From Pseudomonadota bacterium (lineage in GTDB: Bacteria; Pseudomonadota; Alphaproteobacteria; Sphingomonadales; Sphingomonadaceae), in contig JAIUPN010000010.1 of the NCBI GenBank assembly GCA_020160755.1, forward strand, positions 1-64,000: DNA of 64,000 nt. The letters run 5' to 3'. Below, one piece after another: positions 25,312 to 36,733 of the stretch (the stretch's first letter is position 1; every line of letters begins with the position of its first letter). A model generated the notes under the pieces. It worked only from the letters and a program-made list of their open reading frames with translations, searched no databases and was not told where the DNA came from. The position numbers and the translations under genes are program-made.

Positions 25312-25314
25312 AGC

Positions 25315-26811
25315 CTAGAGGCAGGCCTCGAGATACGGCTGATCGAAGCCGTACTGGCGGGCCTTTTCGAGCGTATAGGGGCGCAGGCCCATCGCGCGAT
25401 ATTCACCGACGATCTTGCCGTCCTTGTCCTCGTCGAGATATTCGAACTTGAAGAGTTCCTGCGTGACAATGACGTCGCCTTCCATGCCGATCACTTCGGT
25501 GACGTTGGTGACGCGGCGCGAGCCGTCGCGCAGGCGCTTGATCTGGACGATCAGGTCAACCGAATCGGCGATCTGTTTCGAGATCGCTTCCTTCGGGATC
25601 TTGATGTCGCCCATGAGGACCATATTCTCCATACGGCCAAGGCATTCGCGCGGGCTGTTGCTGTGCAGCGTACACATCGACCCGTCGTGACCCGTGTTCA
25701 TCGCGGCGAGAAGGTCGAAACACTCCGCGCCGCGAACTTCGCCCATGATGATGCGGTCGGGACGCATACGCAGGGCGTTCTTGACGAGGTCGCCCATGTG
25801 GATCGCGCCATTGCCCTCGAGGTTCGCGGGGCGCGTTTCGAGCGGCAGCCAGTGCGGCTGTTGCAGACGCAATTCGGCGGCATCCTCGATGGTCAGCACG
25901 CGCTCGCCGGGGTCGATCATCTTCGAGAGGGCGTTGAGCATCGTCGTCTTGCCCGAACCCGTACCGCCCGAGATGACGATGTTGAAACGGCTGGCGCCCG
26001 CGATCTTCAGCGCGGTGCACATCTTCTGGCTCATCGCGCCCCATTGGCAGAGCATGTCGAGCGTGATCGGCTTGGCCGAGAATTTACGAATCGAGATCGC
26101 GGTGCCGCGCAGCGACAGCGGCGGGACGATGACGTTGACGCGGCTGCCGTCCTTGAGGCGGGCGTCGGCGAGCGGGGTGGTCTGGTCGACGCGGCGGCCG
26201 ACCATGTTGCAGATGCGCTGCGCGATCTGGAACAGATGCTGTTCGTCGCGGAACTGGATCGGCGCGATGACCAGCTGGCCCTTCTTTTCGATATAGGTCT
26301 GGTACGGTCCGTTGACCATGATGTCGCTGATGTCGGGGTCCGAAAGCAGCTCTTCGAGCGGGCCGAAGCCGAGCAGTTCGTCGACGAGCACCTTTTCGAG
26401 CGCGAACTGTTCGCGGCGGTTGAGCGTGATGCGGAGTTCGGCGAGCACTTCGAGGATGATCGGGCGGAATTCTTCGGTCAGCTCGTCCTTCGACAGCGTC
26501 GCCGCGGCTTCGGGATCGACGCGTTCGAGCAGGCGCGGCAGCACCTGTTCCTTGATCTTGTGGACCGACGCTTCAAACCCTTGCGCCTTTTCGGGCTCCA
26601 TCGCCTCGGCGGTCGACCGCTGGTTCAGCCGCTCCATCGCCTCTTCTTCGGGCGACAGGTTCGACGGCATCTGCGGAATGTCCGCGGGCGACGGGGTGTC
26701 GATGGACGGGAATTGCGCGCCGCCGGGCACGCCGGGGCCAGTCTGCATCGGCTTCGCCACGCCAAAGGCGGGGCGGCCAGCGGTTCCGGGTCGGCGTCCG
26801 AATGCACTCAT
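25315..26811 (-). CDS. cpaF: CpaF/TadA-type secretion ATPase, orphan
   Basis: A 498-residue ATPase from the ATG at 26811 (AGGAC upstream). Residues about 1-75 are a Pro/Gly-rich linker. The C-terminal two thirds is a GspE/VirB11-type ATPase: Walker A GGTGSGKTTMLNAL, Asp-box and Walker B RMRPDRIIMGEVRGAE, and the His box MNTGHDGSMCTLHSN. In Tad pilus systems this protein drives pilin assembly. No other tad/cpa genes (pilin, secretin, TadB/C, CpaE) are in view on either side, so it is either an orphan or works with a distant locus. The atp operon lies upstream, separated by a terminator. Confidence 0.88.
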   Translation of the reverse strand: MSAFGRRPGTAGRPAFGVAKPMQTGPGVPGGAQFPSIDTPSPADIPQMPSNLSPEEEAMERLNQRSTAEAMEPEKAQGFEASVHKIKEQVLPRLLERVDPEAAATLSKDELTEEFRPIILEVLAELRITLNRREQFALEKVLVDELLGFGPLEELLSDPDISDIMVNGPYQTYIEKKGQLVIAPIQFRDEQHLFQIAQRICNMVGRRVDQTTPLADARLKDGSRVNVIVPPLSLRGTAISIRKFSAKPITLDMLCQWGAMSQKMCTALKIAGASRFNIVISGGTGSGKTTMLNALSKMIDPGERVLTIEDAAELRLQQPHWLPLETRPANLEGNGAIHMGDLVKNALRMRPDRIIMGEVRGAECFDLLAAMNTGHDGSMCTLHSNSPRECLGRMENMVLMGDIKIPKEAISKQIADSVDLIVQIKRLRDGSRRVTNVTEVIGMEGDVIVTQELFKFEYLDEDKDGKIVGEYRAMGLRPYTLEKARQYGFDQPYLEACL

Positions 26812-26943
26812 TCGCTTTGTCCTGCTTTCCTGTCCTGTCGGAAGTGTCACAGCCGTGGCTGACGAACCCCCATCCAAAAGGGTGAATAAGCCGGAAACTT
26901 TGACATTGTCCTAATGCGCCGGGGCGATTGTGAAGCAGGCACA

Positions 26944-26978
26944 AAAAAGCCCGCATCCGATGGGGATGCGGGCTTTTT
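26944..26978 (-). terminator. Rho-independent terminator of the atp operon
   Basis: AAAAAGCCCGCATCC pairs with GGATGCGGGCTTTTT around a short loop, with A and T runs on both sides. On the minus strand it lies about 26 bases after the atpC stop. Confidence 0.92.
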
Positions 26979-27003
26979 GATTGGCCGCGAAGGGCGGAAG
27001 GAA

Positions 27004-27261
27004 TCAGCTTGCGATATGCTCGGCAAGGACGGTGAGGCCGGCCTCGTTAACCTCGGCAAAGCCGCCCTCGACCTCGATCACCTCGGGCGTGGCGCCCTCT
27101 TTGGTGTAGATGGTCAGCGGGCCGTTGCGCAGCGTCGCCATGAACGGCGCATGGCCTTCGAGCACCGAGAAATCGCCCTCGGTCCCCGGGACGGTGACCA
27201 TATGGACGTCGGCGGTCCGCTCGAGGCGGGCGGGAGTGACGAGTTCGAACTTCAGAGCCAT
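27004..27261 (-). CDS. atpC: ATP synthase F1 epsilon subunit
   Basis: An 85-residue epsilon subunit, last gene of atp[38 protein letters not shown] (seen in two blocks) is the N-terminal beta-sandwich. The C-terminal helical hairpin that inhibits hydrolysis in E. coli is absent; the protein ends at [13 protein letters not shown]. Short epsilon subunits are common in alphaproteobacteria, where another inhibitor (zeta) is used. Confidence 0.95.
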   Translation of the reverse strand: MALKFELVTPARLERTADVHMVTVPGTEGDFSVLEGHAPFMATLRNGPLTIYTKEGATPEVIEVEGGFAEVNEAGLTVLAEHIAS

Positions 27262-27306
27262 GATATGTCCTTAAACCCCTCCCGCACGGGGAGGGGCGTA
27301 GGTTTG

Positions 27307-28866
<1,560 letters not shown>

Positions 28867-29742
28867 TTACAGCGCTTCGGCGCCGGCAATGATTTCGATG
28901 AGTTCGGTGGTGATCGCCGCCTGACGCGTGCGGTTGTAAACGATGGTCAGCTTGTTGATCAGGTCGCCCGCGTTGCGCGTCGCATTGTCCATCGCGGTCA
29001 TCGACGCGCCCTGTTCGGACGCGGCGTTTTCAAGGAGGCCCTTGAAGATCTGGATCGTGATGTTGCGCGGGAGCAGGTCGGCGAGGATCGCTTCCTCGTC
29101 GGGCTCATACTCGACCGCGGCGCCGCTCGACGTCGGAATGTCGACGGGGGCGGGAACGGGGATCAGCTGCTGGCCGGTCGCTTCCTGAAGGAGCGCCGAA
29201 CGGAACTTCGAATAGAAGAGATGCGCCACGTCGAACGCACCGGCTTCGTAAAGCTCCATCACCTTCGCCGAAACCTCGTGCGCCTGCTCGAAGCCGATGT
29301 CGCGGATGCCGGTGGTTTCGTAATTCTCGATCACCTGACCGGGGAAGAGGCGGTTGATCACCGGACGGCCCTTGCGGCCGATCAGGTAGAAGATGACCTT
29401 CTTGCCTTCGGCCTGCAGTTCGAGCGCCTTGTCGCGCGCGGCCTTGACGATGTTCGAGTTGAACGCGCCCGCGAGGCCGCGGTCGCTGTTGAGCACGACG
29501 AGCAGGTGCGTGTCGCTCTTGCCCGTACCCGAAAGCAGCTTCGGCGCCGAATCCGATCCGCCGACCTTCGATGCGAGGCTCGCAACGACGCCTTCGAGAC
29601 GTTCGGCATAGGGACGCGCAGCTTCGGCCGCGGCCTGCGCCTTGCGAAGCTTGGCGGCGGCGACCATTTTCTTGGCCTTGGTGATCTTCTGGGTCGACTT
29701 GACCGAGACGATGCGCCCTTTGAGTTCCTTAAGCGATGCCAT
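28867..29742 (-). CDS. atpG: ATP synthase F1 gamma subunit
   Basis: The rotating central stalk subunit, 291 residues, usual length. The N-terminal helix [20 protein letters not shown] and the C-terminal helix [22 protein letters not shown], which form the shaft, are both clear. It lies between atpA and atpD, with a hairpin in the 58-base gap before it. Confidence 0.96.
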   Translation of the reverse strand: MASLKELKGRIVSVKSTQKITKAKKMVAAAKLRKAQAAAEAARPYAERLEGVVASLASKVGGSDSAPKLLSGTGKSDTHLLVVLNSDRGLAGAFNSNIVKAARDKALELQAEGKKVIFYLIGRKGRPVINRLFPGQVIENYETTGIRDIGFEQAHEVSAKVMELYEAGAFDVAHLFYSKFRSALLQEATGQQLIPVPAPVDIPTSSGAAVEYEPDEEAILADLLPRNITIQIFKGLLENAASEQGASMTAMDNATRNAGDLINKLTIVYNRTRQAAITTELIEIIAGAEAL

Positions 29743-29762
29743 TACGGCCCCTCTTGTTCGTC

Positions 29763-29786
29763 AGCCCGGCACCAGGTGGCCGGGCT
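29763..29786. other. Hairpin between atpA and atpG
   Basis: AGCCCGGC (29763-29770) and GCCGGGCT (29779-29786) form a perfect 8-base stem with an 8-base loop, inside the atp operon. It has no T run. It may stabilise or process the message; the role is inferred. Confidence 0.4.
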
Positions 29787-29800
29787 CACGGTAACTTGGC

Positions 29801-31333
<1,533 letters not shown>

Positions 31334-31900
31334 TTAGCCTTTCATCGCCTGTGCGAAGCTATTGAGACGGGTACGGATGCTGCCGTCGATCAGCTGGCTG
31401 CCCAGCTGGACGACGAGGCCGCCGAGGATGGCGGGGTCGACGGTCGTCGCGACGGTGACGTCGCGGCCGACACGGGATTTGAGGTTCGCGGTCAGCTCCT
31501 TGAGCTGCGCGGCCGAAAGCGGGTGCGCGCTGGTGACCTTCGCGGTCACTTCGCCGCGATGATCGGCAACGATCGCGTCGAACGCGTCGATCATCTTGGG
31601 CAGATCGGCGAGGCGGCGGTTCTCGGCGAGCACGCCGAGGAACTTCGCGGTCAGCGAATCGAGCTTCATCGCCTTGGCGACTGCGGCGATGGCGTTCGCG
31701 GCGTCGGTGCGGCCGACGACGGGGCTGGCGATCAGCGCCGAGAGGTCTGCCGATTCGGTCAAGCCGGCGCGAAGGACGCCAAGGCTCTTGGCCACCGCGT
31801 CGATCGCGTTCGATTCGCGCGCCAGATCGAACAAAGCGACTGCATAACGGCCCGCGAGGCCCGCCGTGATGTTGCCCTGAATGCCGCCGGAATTCTCCAC
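31334..31900 (-). CDS. atpH: ATP synthase F1 delta subunit
   Basis: The stator subunit that joins F1 to the b subunits, 188 residues from a GTG at 31900 with AAAGGA upstream; the frame is open further upstream but without family sequence. GLAGRYAVALFDLA and the C-terminal GGLVVQLGSQLIDGSIRTRL are diagnostic. First gene of atpHAGDC. The Fo genes are not in the window, as is usual in alphaproteobacteria. Confidence 0.94.
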   Translation of the reverse strand: MENSGGIQGNITAGLAGRYAVALFDLARESNAIDAVAKSLGVLRAGLTESADLSALIASPVVGRTDAANAIAAVAKAMKLDSLTAKFLGVLAENRRLADLPKMIDAFDAIVADHRGEVTAKVTSAHPLSAAQLKELTANLKSRVGRDVTVATTVDPAILGGLVVQLGSQLIDGSIRTRLNSFAQAMKG

Positions 31901-31925
31901 GCGTGAAAGTCCTTTGTTGCTATCC

Positions 31926-31978
31926 CGTGGGGGATGGGTCGCGCGCTTTTCGGGGATATTCGACGAATGTCCCCCACG
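31926..31978 (-). promoter_or_regulatory. Inverted repeat in the atp operon leader
   Basis: CGTGGGGGA (31926-31934) and TCCCCCACG (31970-31978) are perfect complements 35 bases apart, with ATTCG-A-CGAAT between them. They lie about 26 bases upstream of the atpH start, so the leader RNA could fold into a branched structure. Effect unknown. Confidence 0.35.
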
Positions 31979-32060
31979 CGAAGTCGCGGCGCGCCTAGCA
32001 ACGATTTTGCTGCAATGCAAGGCGGGGGGATGTGAATCATCGGGTGCTTCCAACCCGGCT

Positions 32061-32084
32061 CGCCCCGAGCTTGTCGAAGGGGCG
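32061..32084. repeat. Extragenic palindrome with GAGCTTGTCGAAGG core
   Basis: CGCCCC (32061-32066) and GGGGCG (32079-32084) enclose GAGCTTGTCGAA. The motif CTTCGACAAGCTC on the other strand is a frequent dispersed extragenic element in sphingomonad genomes as I recall. It stands between the divergent atp operon and hydrolase genes. Confidence 0.45.
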
Positions 32085-32158
32085 TTCTTTCTTCAAAAGT
32101 TCCGCAATGAAGGACGGGACTTCGGCAAGCCCGGTCCGAACGGATGAGGGGGACGATT

Positions 32159-32839
32159 GTGGGCGAGATGATTCGGATGACGATGGACGATGGCGCCGAG
32201 GTTGCCGTCTATCATGCCCCGGCCGAGGGCGAACGTCGCGGGGGCCTTGTCCTGATCCAGGAAATTTTCGGGGTCACCGACCATATCCGCGAGATGTGCG
32301 ACGAATATGCCGCCGAGGGCTACGAAGTGCTGTCGCCCGCCCTGTTCGACCGCGAGCATCCGGGCTTCGAGAGCGACTATTCGGGGCCGCAGTTCCAGCG
32401 CGCGGTTCAGCTCGCGCGCGAACTTCATCCCTTCGAGCAAAGCCTGAAGGATGCGCAGACATGCATCGATGCGCTGAAGGGCGCCGGGGGCCCGGTGTTC
32501 ATCACCGGCTATTGCTATGGCGGTTCGGTCGCCTGGCGGATGGCGCAGATCAGCCCCGATCTCGCCGCGTCATCGGCCTTTTACGGCAGCCTCGTTCCGA
32601 CGACGTTCAAGGATGACGCGCCGCAATGCGCGACGATCGCCCATTTTGGCCGCTTCGACGACGGCATCCCGATGGCGGGGGTCGAGGCGCTGATCGCGAG
32701 GGATCACCCGACCGCGCAGGTCTTCGTCTATGAGGCGGGGCACGGTTTCAACAGCGACCGGCGCAAGGATTATCACGAAGCGAGCGCCGACCTGGCCCGC
32801 GAGCGCACGCTGATGCTGTTCAGGGCGTGCGGGGGTTGA
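32159..32839 (+). CDS. Dienelactone hydrolase family protein
   Basis: A 226-residue alpha/beta hydrolase from a GTG at 32159 with AGGGGGA just upstream; an ATG at 32144 is the alternative. The nucleophile is Cys in GYCYGGS, which is typical of dienelactone hydrolases; the Asp (GRFDDGIP) and His (AGHGFN) of the triad are in place. The length fits the family. No aromatic-degradation genes are nearby, so the natural ester is not known. It overlaps the next gene by a few bases. Confidence 0.88.
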   Translation: MGEMIRMTMDDGAEVAVYHAPAEGERRGGLVLIQEIFGVTDHIREMCDEYAAEGYEVLSPALFDREHPGFESDYSGPQFQRAVQLARELHPFEQSLKDAQTCIDALKGAGGPVFITGYCYGGSVAWRMAQISPDLAASSAFYGSLVPTTFKDDAPQCATIAHFGRFDDGIPMAGVEALIARDHPTAQVFVYEAGHGFNSDRRKDYHEASADLARERTLMLFRACGG

Positions 32840-33639
32840 CGATCGTTCGGGTGACCTTGTTCGGACTGCTGGTCATTGCTGCCCTTGCCGCCGCCGCGGG
32901 CGCGGCGCTCTATTTCAACCAGCAGAATATCTTCTATCCGGCGCCGCGCGATTATCCCCGCGGATCGCTTCCCGGCTATGCGATCGTCCATACCGAAACC
33001 TCCGACGGGTTAAGGCTGAAGGCGCTTTACCGGGCCGCGCAGCCGGGCCGGCGCACGATCGTCTTTTTTCACGGCAACGGCGATAGTCTGGCGGGCGCGG
33101 CCGAAGCGATGCGCGGCCTCGCCGCCGATGGCAACGGCGTGCTGCTCGTCGAATATCGCGGTTATGGTGGCAATCCGGGATCGCCCGGCGAGGCGGGCTT
33201 CTATCGCGATGGCGAGGCCGCGATGCGCTGGCTGGCAAGCGAGGGGGGGGCGGCGTCGCAGACGGTCATCGCCGGGAACTCGATCGGATCGGGACCGGCG
33301 ACCGAAATGGCGACGCGCCACCCGGTTGCTGCGCTCATCCTTGTATCGGGCTTTTCCAGCCTGCCCGATGTCGCGGGCGCCCACGTCCGCTGGCTGCCGG
33401 TTCGCTGGCTGGTGCGCGACCGGTTCGCGAACGCGAAAAAGATCGGGGCGGTCGAAGGCGATGTGCTCATTCTGCACGGCGATCGCGACAATGTGGTGCC
33501 GGTTGCCAATGCGCGGCGGCTCCATGGCGCGCGCCCACGCTCGACGCTGACGATCGTGCCCGGCGCCGGGCACGGGCTGGCGTACAGCGATGCGGCGCAG
33601 GAGCTGATCGCCGACTGGGTGGATCGCCTGCCCGACTGA
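32827..33639 (+). CDS. Membrane-anchored alpha/beta hydrolase
   Basis: A 270-residue protein (GTG at 32827, or TTG at 32836 overlapping the previous stop). A single N-terminal helix (about 6-28) anchors it. The hydrolase fold has FFHGNGDS, the nucleophile Ser in GNSIGSG, Asp in LHGDRDNVVP and His in GAGHG. It resembles the ABHD13/BEM46-like group of serine hydrolases. Substrate unknown. Co-transcribed with the dienelactone hydrolase gene. Confidence 0.85.
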   Translation: MRGLTIVRVTLFGLLVIAALAAAAGAALYFNQQNIFYPAPRDYPRGSLPGYAIVHTETSDGLRLKALYRAAQPGRRTIVFFHGNGDSLAGAAEAMRGLAADGNGVLLVEYRGYGGNPGSPGEAGFYRDGEAAMRWLASEGGAASQTVIAGNSIGSGPATEMATRHPVAALILVSGFSSLPDVAGAHVRWLPVRWLVRDRFANAKKIGAVEGDVLILHGDRDNVVPVANARRLHGARPRSTLTIVPGAGHGLAYSDAAQELIADWVDRLPD

Positions 33640-33669
33640 CCGATCGTCGGGATCGTCCGGGCTATGGGT

Positions 33670-35223
33670 TCAAGGCGCTGCCGCCGGCTTGACCGCCGCG
33701 CCGCTCGCCGGCTGGCAGCGATAGACGAGGCGTTCGTTGGGGCTGGCGGGAAGCGCGCTGCGAATCGCGTCCTGCTGCGCTGCGAGGCCGGCGAGTTCGT
33801 CGGGGTTCGCCGTGCAGCTCTTGAGCGTGATCGCCGCGCGCGTCTCGCGCGCCTTGGTCATCGTCTCGGCATCGAGCAGATAGCGCTCGACGCGATAGTC
33901 GCGACCGGTCGAATCGATCGACGCGACGGTGACGGTCGCCTCCTCATTGGGGACGAGGATGCGCTGCCAGCGGTCGTCGGCTGCGCGCGTGTATTGGGTG
34001 CGGCCGTTGACGCAGCCGCCCTTGCCGATCGTCACCGGGACGTCGGTGGTCGCCGATACGGTGATGCGGCTGCGGTCGGGGCGGATCGTACAGAGGAAAC
34101 TGCCCTCGGCGAGTTTCGGCGCGTCGGCAGAGGGGACGGCGGGGGCCTCCTTGTCGATTTCGGCGTGCGCGTCGGGGCGGGTGACGAACAGGATCGCGGC
34201 GCCAAGCATCAGCACCGCGCCGCCGCCGCCCGCGATCTTCGCGTTGCGGAGGTTCTTCTGGTTGTAGAAGAGCAACCCGGCGCCGCCCGCGAGCGCGCCG
34301 ATCACGAAGAGCACCCCGGCGAGCGCGATGCGGTTTTCGCGCGAGGCGAGCGCCTCTTCCTCGGCGCGCGCCTGCCTGAGGTCGCGGTCGAGCTTGGCTG
34401 CGGCCTCCTTCGCGGCATTGGCCTCGGCGCTCGCGCGCGCTTCGGCGTCGATCGCGGCGCGGTCGCGCGCGTCGGCTTCGGCGAGCGACAGGCACGGGGT
34501 GCCGATGCTGCCATATTGCTGGTCGGCGTCGGCCAGGAAACGGGTGAGCTCGCGCCCCGCGATCGCGAAGGCGAACGGTGAATCGCCGTCGTCGGCGCGG
34601 GTGATCGCGGTGTTGATGCCGACGATGCGGCCGCACTGGTCGACGAGCGGGCCGCCCGAATTGCCGCGCGATATCTTGGCGGTGTGGATCAGCATCGCGA
34701 CCCCGTCGACCGCCTGCATGTTCGACATATTGCCTTCGCTGCGTGTGGGCGTGCGCGGGGTGATATAGTCGTTGGCACTGCGCGCGGTCGCGAGGTCGAC
34801 GTTGCCGGGATAGCCCAGTGCGACGACGTCGGCGCCCGAATCGAGCGGGCCGGTGTAGACCGCGGCGGCGGGCAGGCGCCCCTCGGTGATCTCGATCAGC
34901 GCGAGGTCGCGCGCGGTGTCGATCGCGATCAGCTTGCCCGCGAAACTCTTTTTCCCTTCCGACGGGACGACGCCGAGCGCGACGTTGCCGGGGTATTGGA
35001 CAGCCGATTCGACGACATGCGCGTTGGTGACGATCCGCGTCGGCGAAATCGCGATGCCGCTGCCATGGCCGAAGCCGACGACCTCGCCGTCGACCATCGC
35101 GACGGTGACGACGCGTACGACGCTGCGTGACGCGGCGCTGATGTCGTCGGCGGCGCGCGCGGGCGCCGTGGGCGTGAGGGCGAGGGCAAGGAGGGCGAGC
35201 AGCAGGGAGAGGAGGCGGGTCAT
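33670..35223 (-). CDS. Membrane-anchored trypsin-like serine protease (S1C type)
   Basis: A 517-residue protein from the ATG at 35223. A signal peptide (about 1-24, ARAAD) leads into a chymotrypsin-fold protease with His69 (TNAHVV), Asp106 (ARDLAL) and Ser189 (RGNSGGP). No PDZ domain follows, unlike DegP; there is instead a charged coiled coil (about 250-300), two transmembrane helices (about 300-320 and 333-350) and a C-terminal domain with four Cys. The frame stays open upstream across the DUF2306 gene, but that part is antisense-like chance. The target is unknown; envelope stress proteolysis is possible. Confidence 0.85.
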   Translation of the reverse strand: MTRLLSLLLALLALALTPTAPARAADDISAASRSVVRVVTVAMVDGEVVGFGHGSGIAISPTRIVTNAHVVESAVQYPGNVALGVVPSEGKKSFAGKLIAIDTARDLALIEITEGRLPAAAVYTGPLDSGADVVALGYPGNVDLATARSANDYITPRTPTRSEGNMSNMQAVDGVAMLIHTAKISRGNSGGPLVDQCGRIVGINTAITRADDGDSPFAFAIAGRELTRFLADADQQYGSIGTPCLSLAEADARDRAAIDAEARASAEANAAKEAAAKLDRDLRQARAEEEALASRENRIALAGVLFVIGALAGGAGLLFYNQKNLRNAKIAGGGGAVLMLGAAILFVTRPDAHAEIDKEAPAVPSADAPKLAEGSFLCTIRPDRSRITVSATTDVPVTIGKGGCVNGRTQYTRAADDRWQRILVPNEEATVTVASIDSTGRDYRVERYLLDAETMTKARETRAAITLKSCTANPDELAGLAAQQDAIRSALPASPNERLVYRCQPASGAAVKPAAAP

Positions 35224-35276
35224 GCCGCGCACACTAGCTGCCGCGGATGCGAAGGCAAGCGTGCCGGACCAGCTGC

Positions 35277-36098
35277 CTAGATATACGGCCCCCACATCAC
35301 CATCCACGCGCCGGCGCTGCCGGCGAGGATGACGAGGCTGCTGATGCCGAGCAGCACCGCGGCGGCTTGCCGCGCGAACGGGGTACCGCGGGCGCCGGCG
35401 CGCAGATAGAGTTCGGCGATCGCGAGCGGGAGCAGCGAATTGGCGAAGGCGAGGAAGAGGTCGAACGGACCGTCCATCGCCTTGCCGATCCCCGCGCCGC
35501 CCGTCGCGAGTCCCCACGCCATATAGCCGACGCGCATGAACCACACCGCGCTCGCCACCGCGAACAGGCGGATCGCCCAGCGGCGGTGGTCGGCAAATTG
35601 CCGGTGGCGCGCGGCTTGCCATGCCAGCGCGGCAAAGCCGGTGATCAGCAAGGCGTCGAGCGTGATCCCGATTGCGCCGATATAGTTCAGCCAGGTTCCG
35701 CGTCCCCATGTCATCCACAGCCCGCCGAGCGCGAGGGCGAGCGCACACAGCATATAGAGCCGGCCATTCCAGCGGTGGAGCGCGGGCCAGCGGTTCCGGA
35801 TTGCCGGGACGAGCTGGACGAGTCCGCCGAAAGTAATGACGGCCGCGAGCAGGACATGCACCGCGAAGAAGAGATTGCCCGCGGTGTCGCCCGCAACAAA
35901 GCCCTTGATGATGGGCTTCTCGTCCCACGCGGCGAAATTTCCGGTCAGCGTCGGGGGGTAATAATAGAGAAGGATGAAGGCGATGAAGAGCAACTGTCCC
36001 GCCGCGATCGCAAGGTAACAGAAGGTCGCGCTGCGTCCGAGCCAGTCGGTGCGGCGCGCGGGCCTCGCCGGTGCGATCGATGCGTCGATACTGGCCAT
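35277..36098 (-). CDS. DUF2306 integral membrane protein
   Basis: A 273-residue protein with seven or so membrane helices. Conserved features include LHRWNGRLYMLCAL and FADHRRWAIRLFAVA, with His residues placed like heme or quinone ligands; the family has no established function. GGAGGGTGAGCC precedes the ATG. An A+T-rich region with a TATAAT-like box separates it from the divergent DUF1203-ada operon. Confidence 0.85.
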   Translation of the reverse strand: MASIDASIAPARPARRTDWLGRSATFCYLAIAAGQLLFIAFILLYYYPPTLTGNFAAWDEKPIIKGFVAGDTAGNLFFAVHVLLAAVITFGGLVQLVPAIRNRWPALHRWNGRLYMLCALALALGGLWMTWGRGTWLNYIGAIGITLDALLITGFAALAWQAARHRQFADHRRWAIRLFAVASAVWFMRVGYMAWGLATGGAGIGKAMDGPFDLFLAFANSLLPLAIAELYLRAGARGTPFARQAAAVLLGISSLVILAGSAGAWMVMWGPYI

Positions 36099-36262
36099 GG
36101 CTCACCCTCCGTTTCCGGCCGGATCGTGCGCCTTTCGCGTCAGTGAGTCAATGATATAATACAGTAACACACTTGAAGATCCTGCTTTGAACGCAAGCAT
36201 CGGGACGCGGCGCGAATCGGGGCGTGGCATTGGAAGGGCAACAGCCAGGAAAGGATGTTCTG

Positions 36263-36733
36263 ATGACCTACATGATCAACGGGCTTAGCCCCGATCATTT
36301 CGCCCCGCTGTTCGCGATGGACGATGCCGAACTGGCCGCGATCAACGCGCGGCGCGTCGCCGCGACCGCCGATCGCGGCTTTCCGTGCCGCATCAGTCTG
36401 GAGGACGCGAAAGCGGGCGAGGAGCTGATCCTGCTCCATCACACCAGCCACGATGTCGAAACGCCGTATCGCAGCGCCTATGCGATTTACGTGCGGCCCG
36501 GTGTCGCGGCGGCGCGCTATCGCGACGAATTGCCCCCGGTGTTCGAGGGCCGCCGGCTCGCTCTGCGCGCGTTCGATGGCGATGCCATGCTGCGAACCGC
36601 GCGGCTCGCGGGGCCGGGCGAGGCTGATGATGCGATCCGCGACCTGTTCGCCGACCCGGCCATCTCCTATATCGATGCCCACAACGCCGCCTATGGCTGT
36701 TTCGCCGCGCGGATCGAAAGGGATGAGCCATGA
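36263..36733 (+). CDS. DUF1203 family protein
   Basis: A 156-residue protein from the ATG at 36263 (AGGAAAGGA upstream). It has the DUF1203 pattern: CRISLEDAKAGEELILLHHTS, SAYAIYVRPG and YIDAHNAAYGCFAARIER. Function unknown. Its stop overlaps the ada start (ATGA), so it is translationally coupled to DNA alkylation repair and may be part of that response. Confidence 0.85.
   Translation: MTYMINGLSPDHFAPLFAMDDAELAAINARRVAATADRGFPCRISLEDAKAGEELILLHHTSHDVETPYRSAYAIYVRPGVAAARYRDELPPVFEGRRLALRAFDGDAMLRTARLAGPGEADDAIRDLFADPAISYIDAHNAAYGCFAARIERDEP

Noticed and set aside
35224..36105. N-terminal extension of the trypsin-like protease through the DUF2306 gene
   Set aside because: The extra sequence overlaps a real membrane protein gene in another frame, and a signal peptide starts cleanly at 35223.
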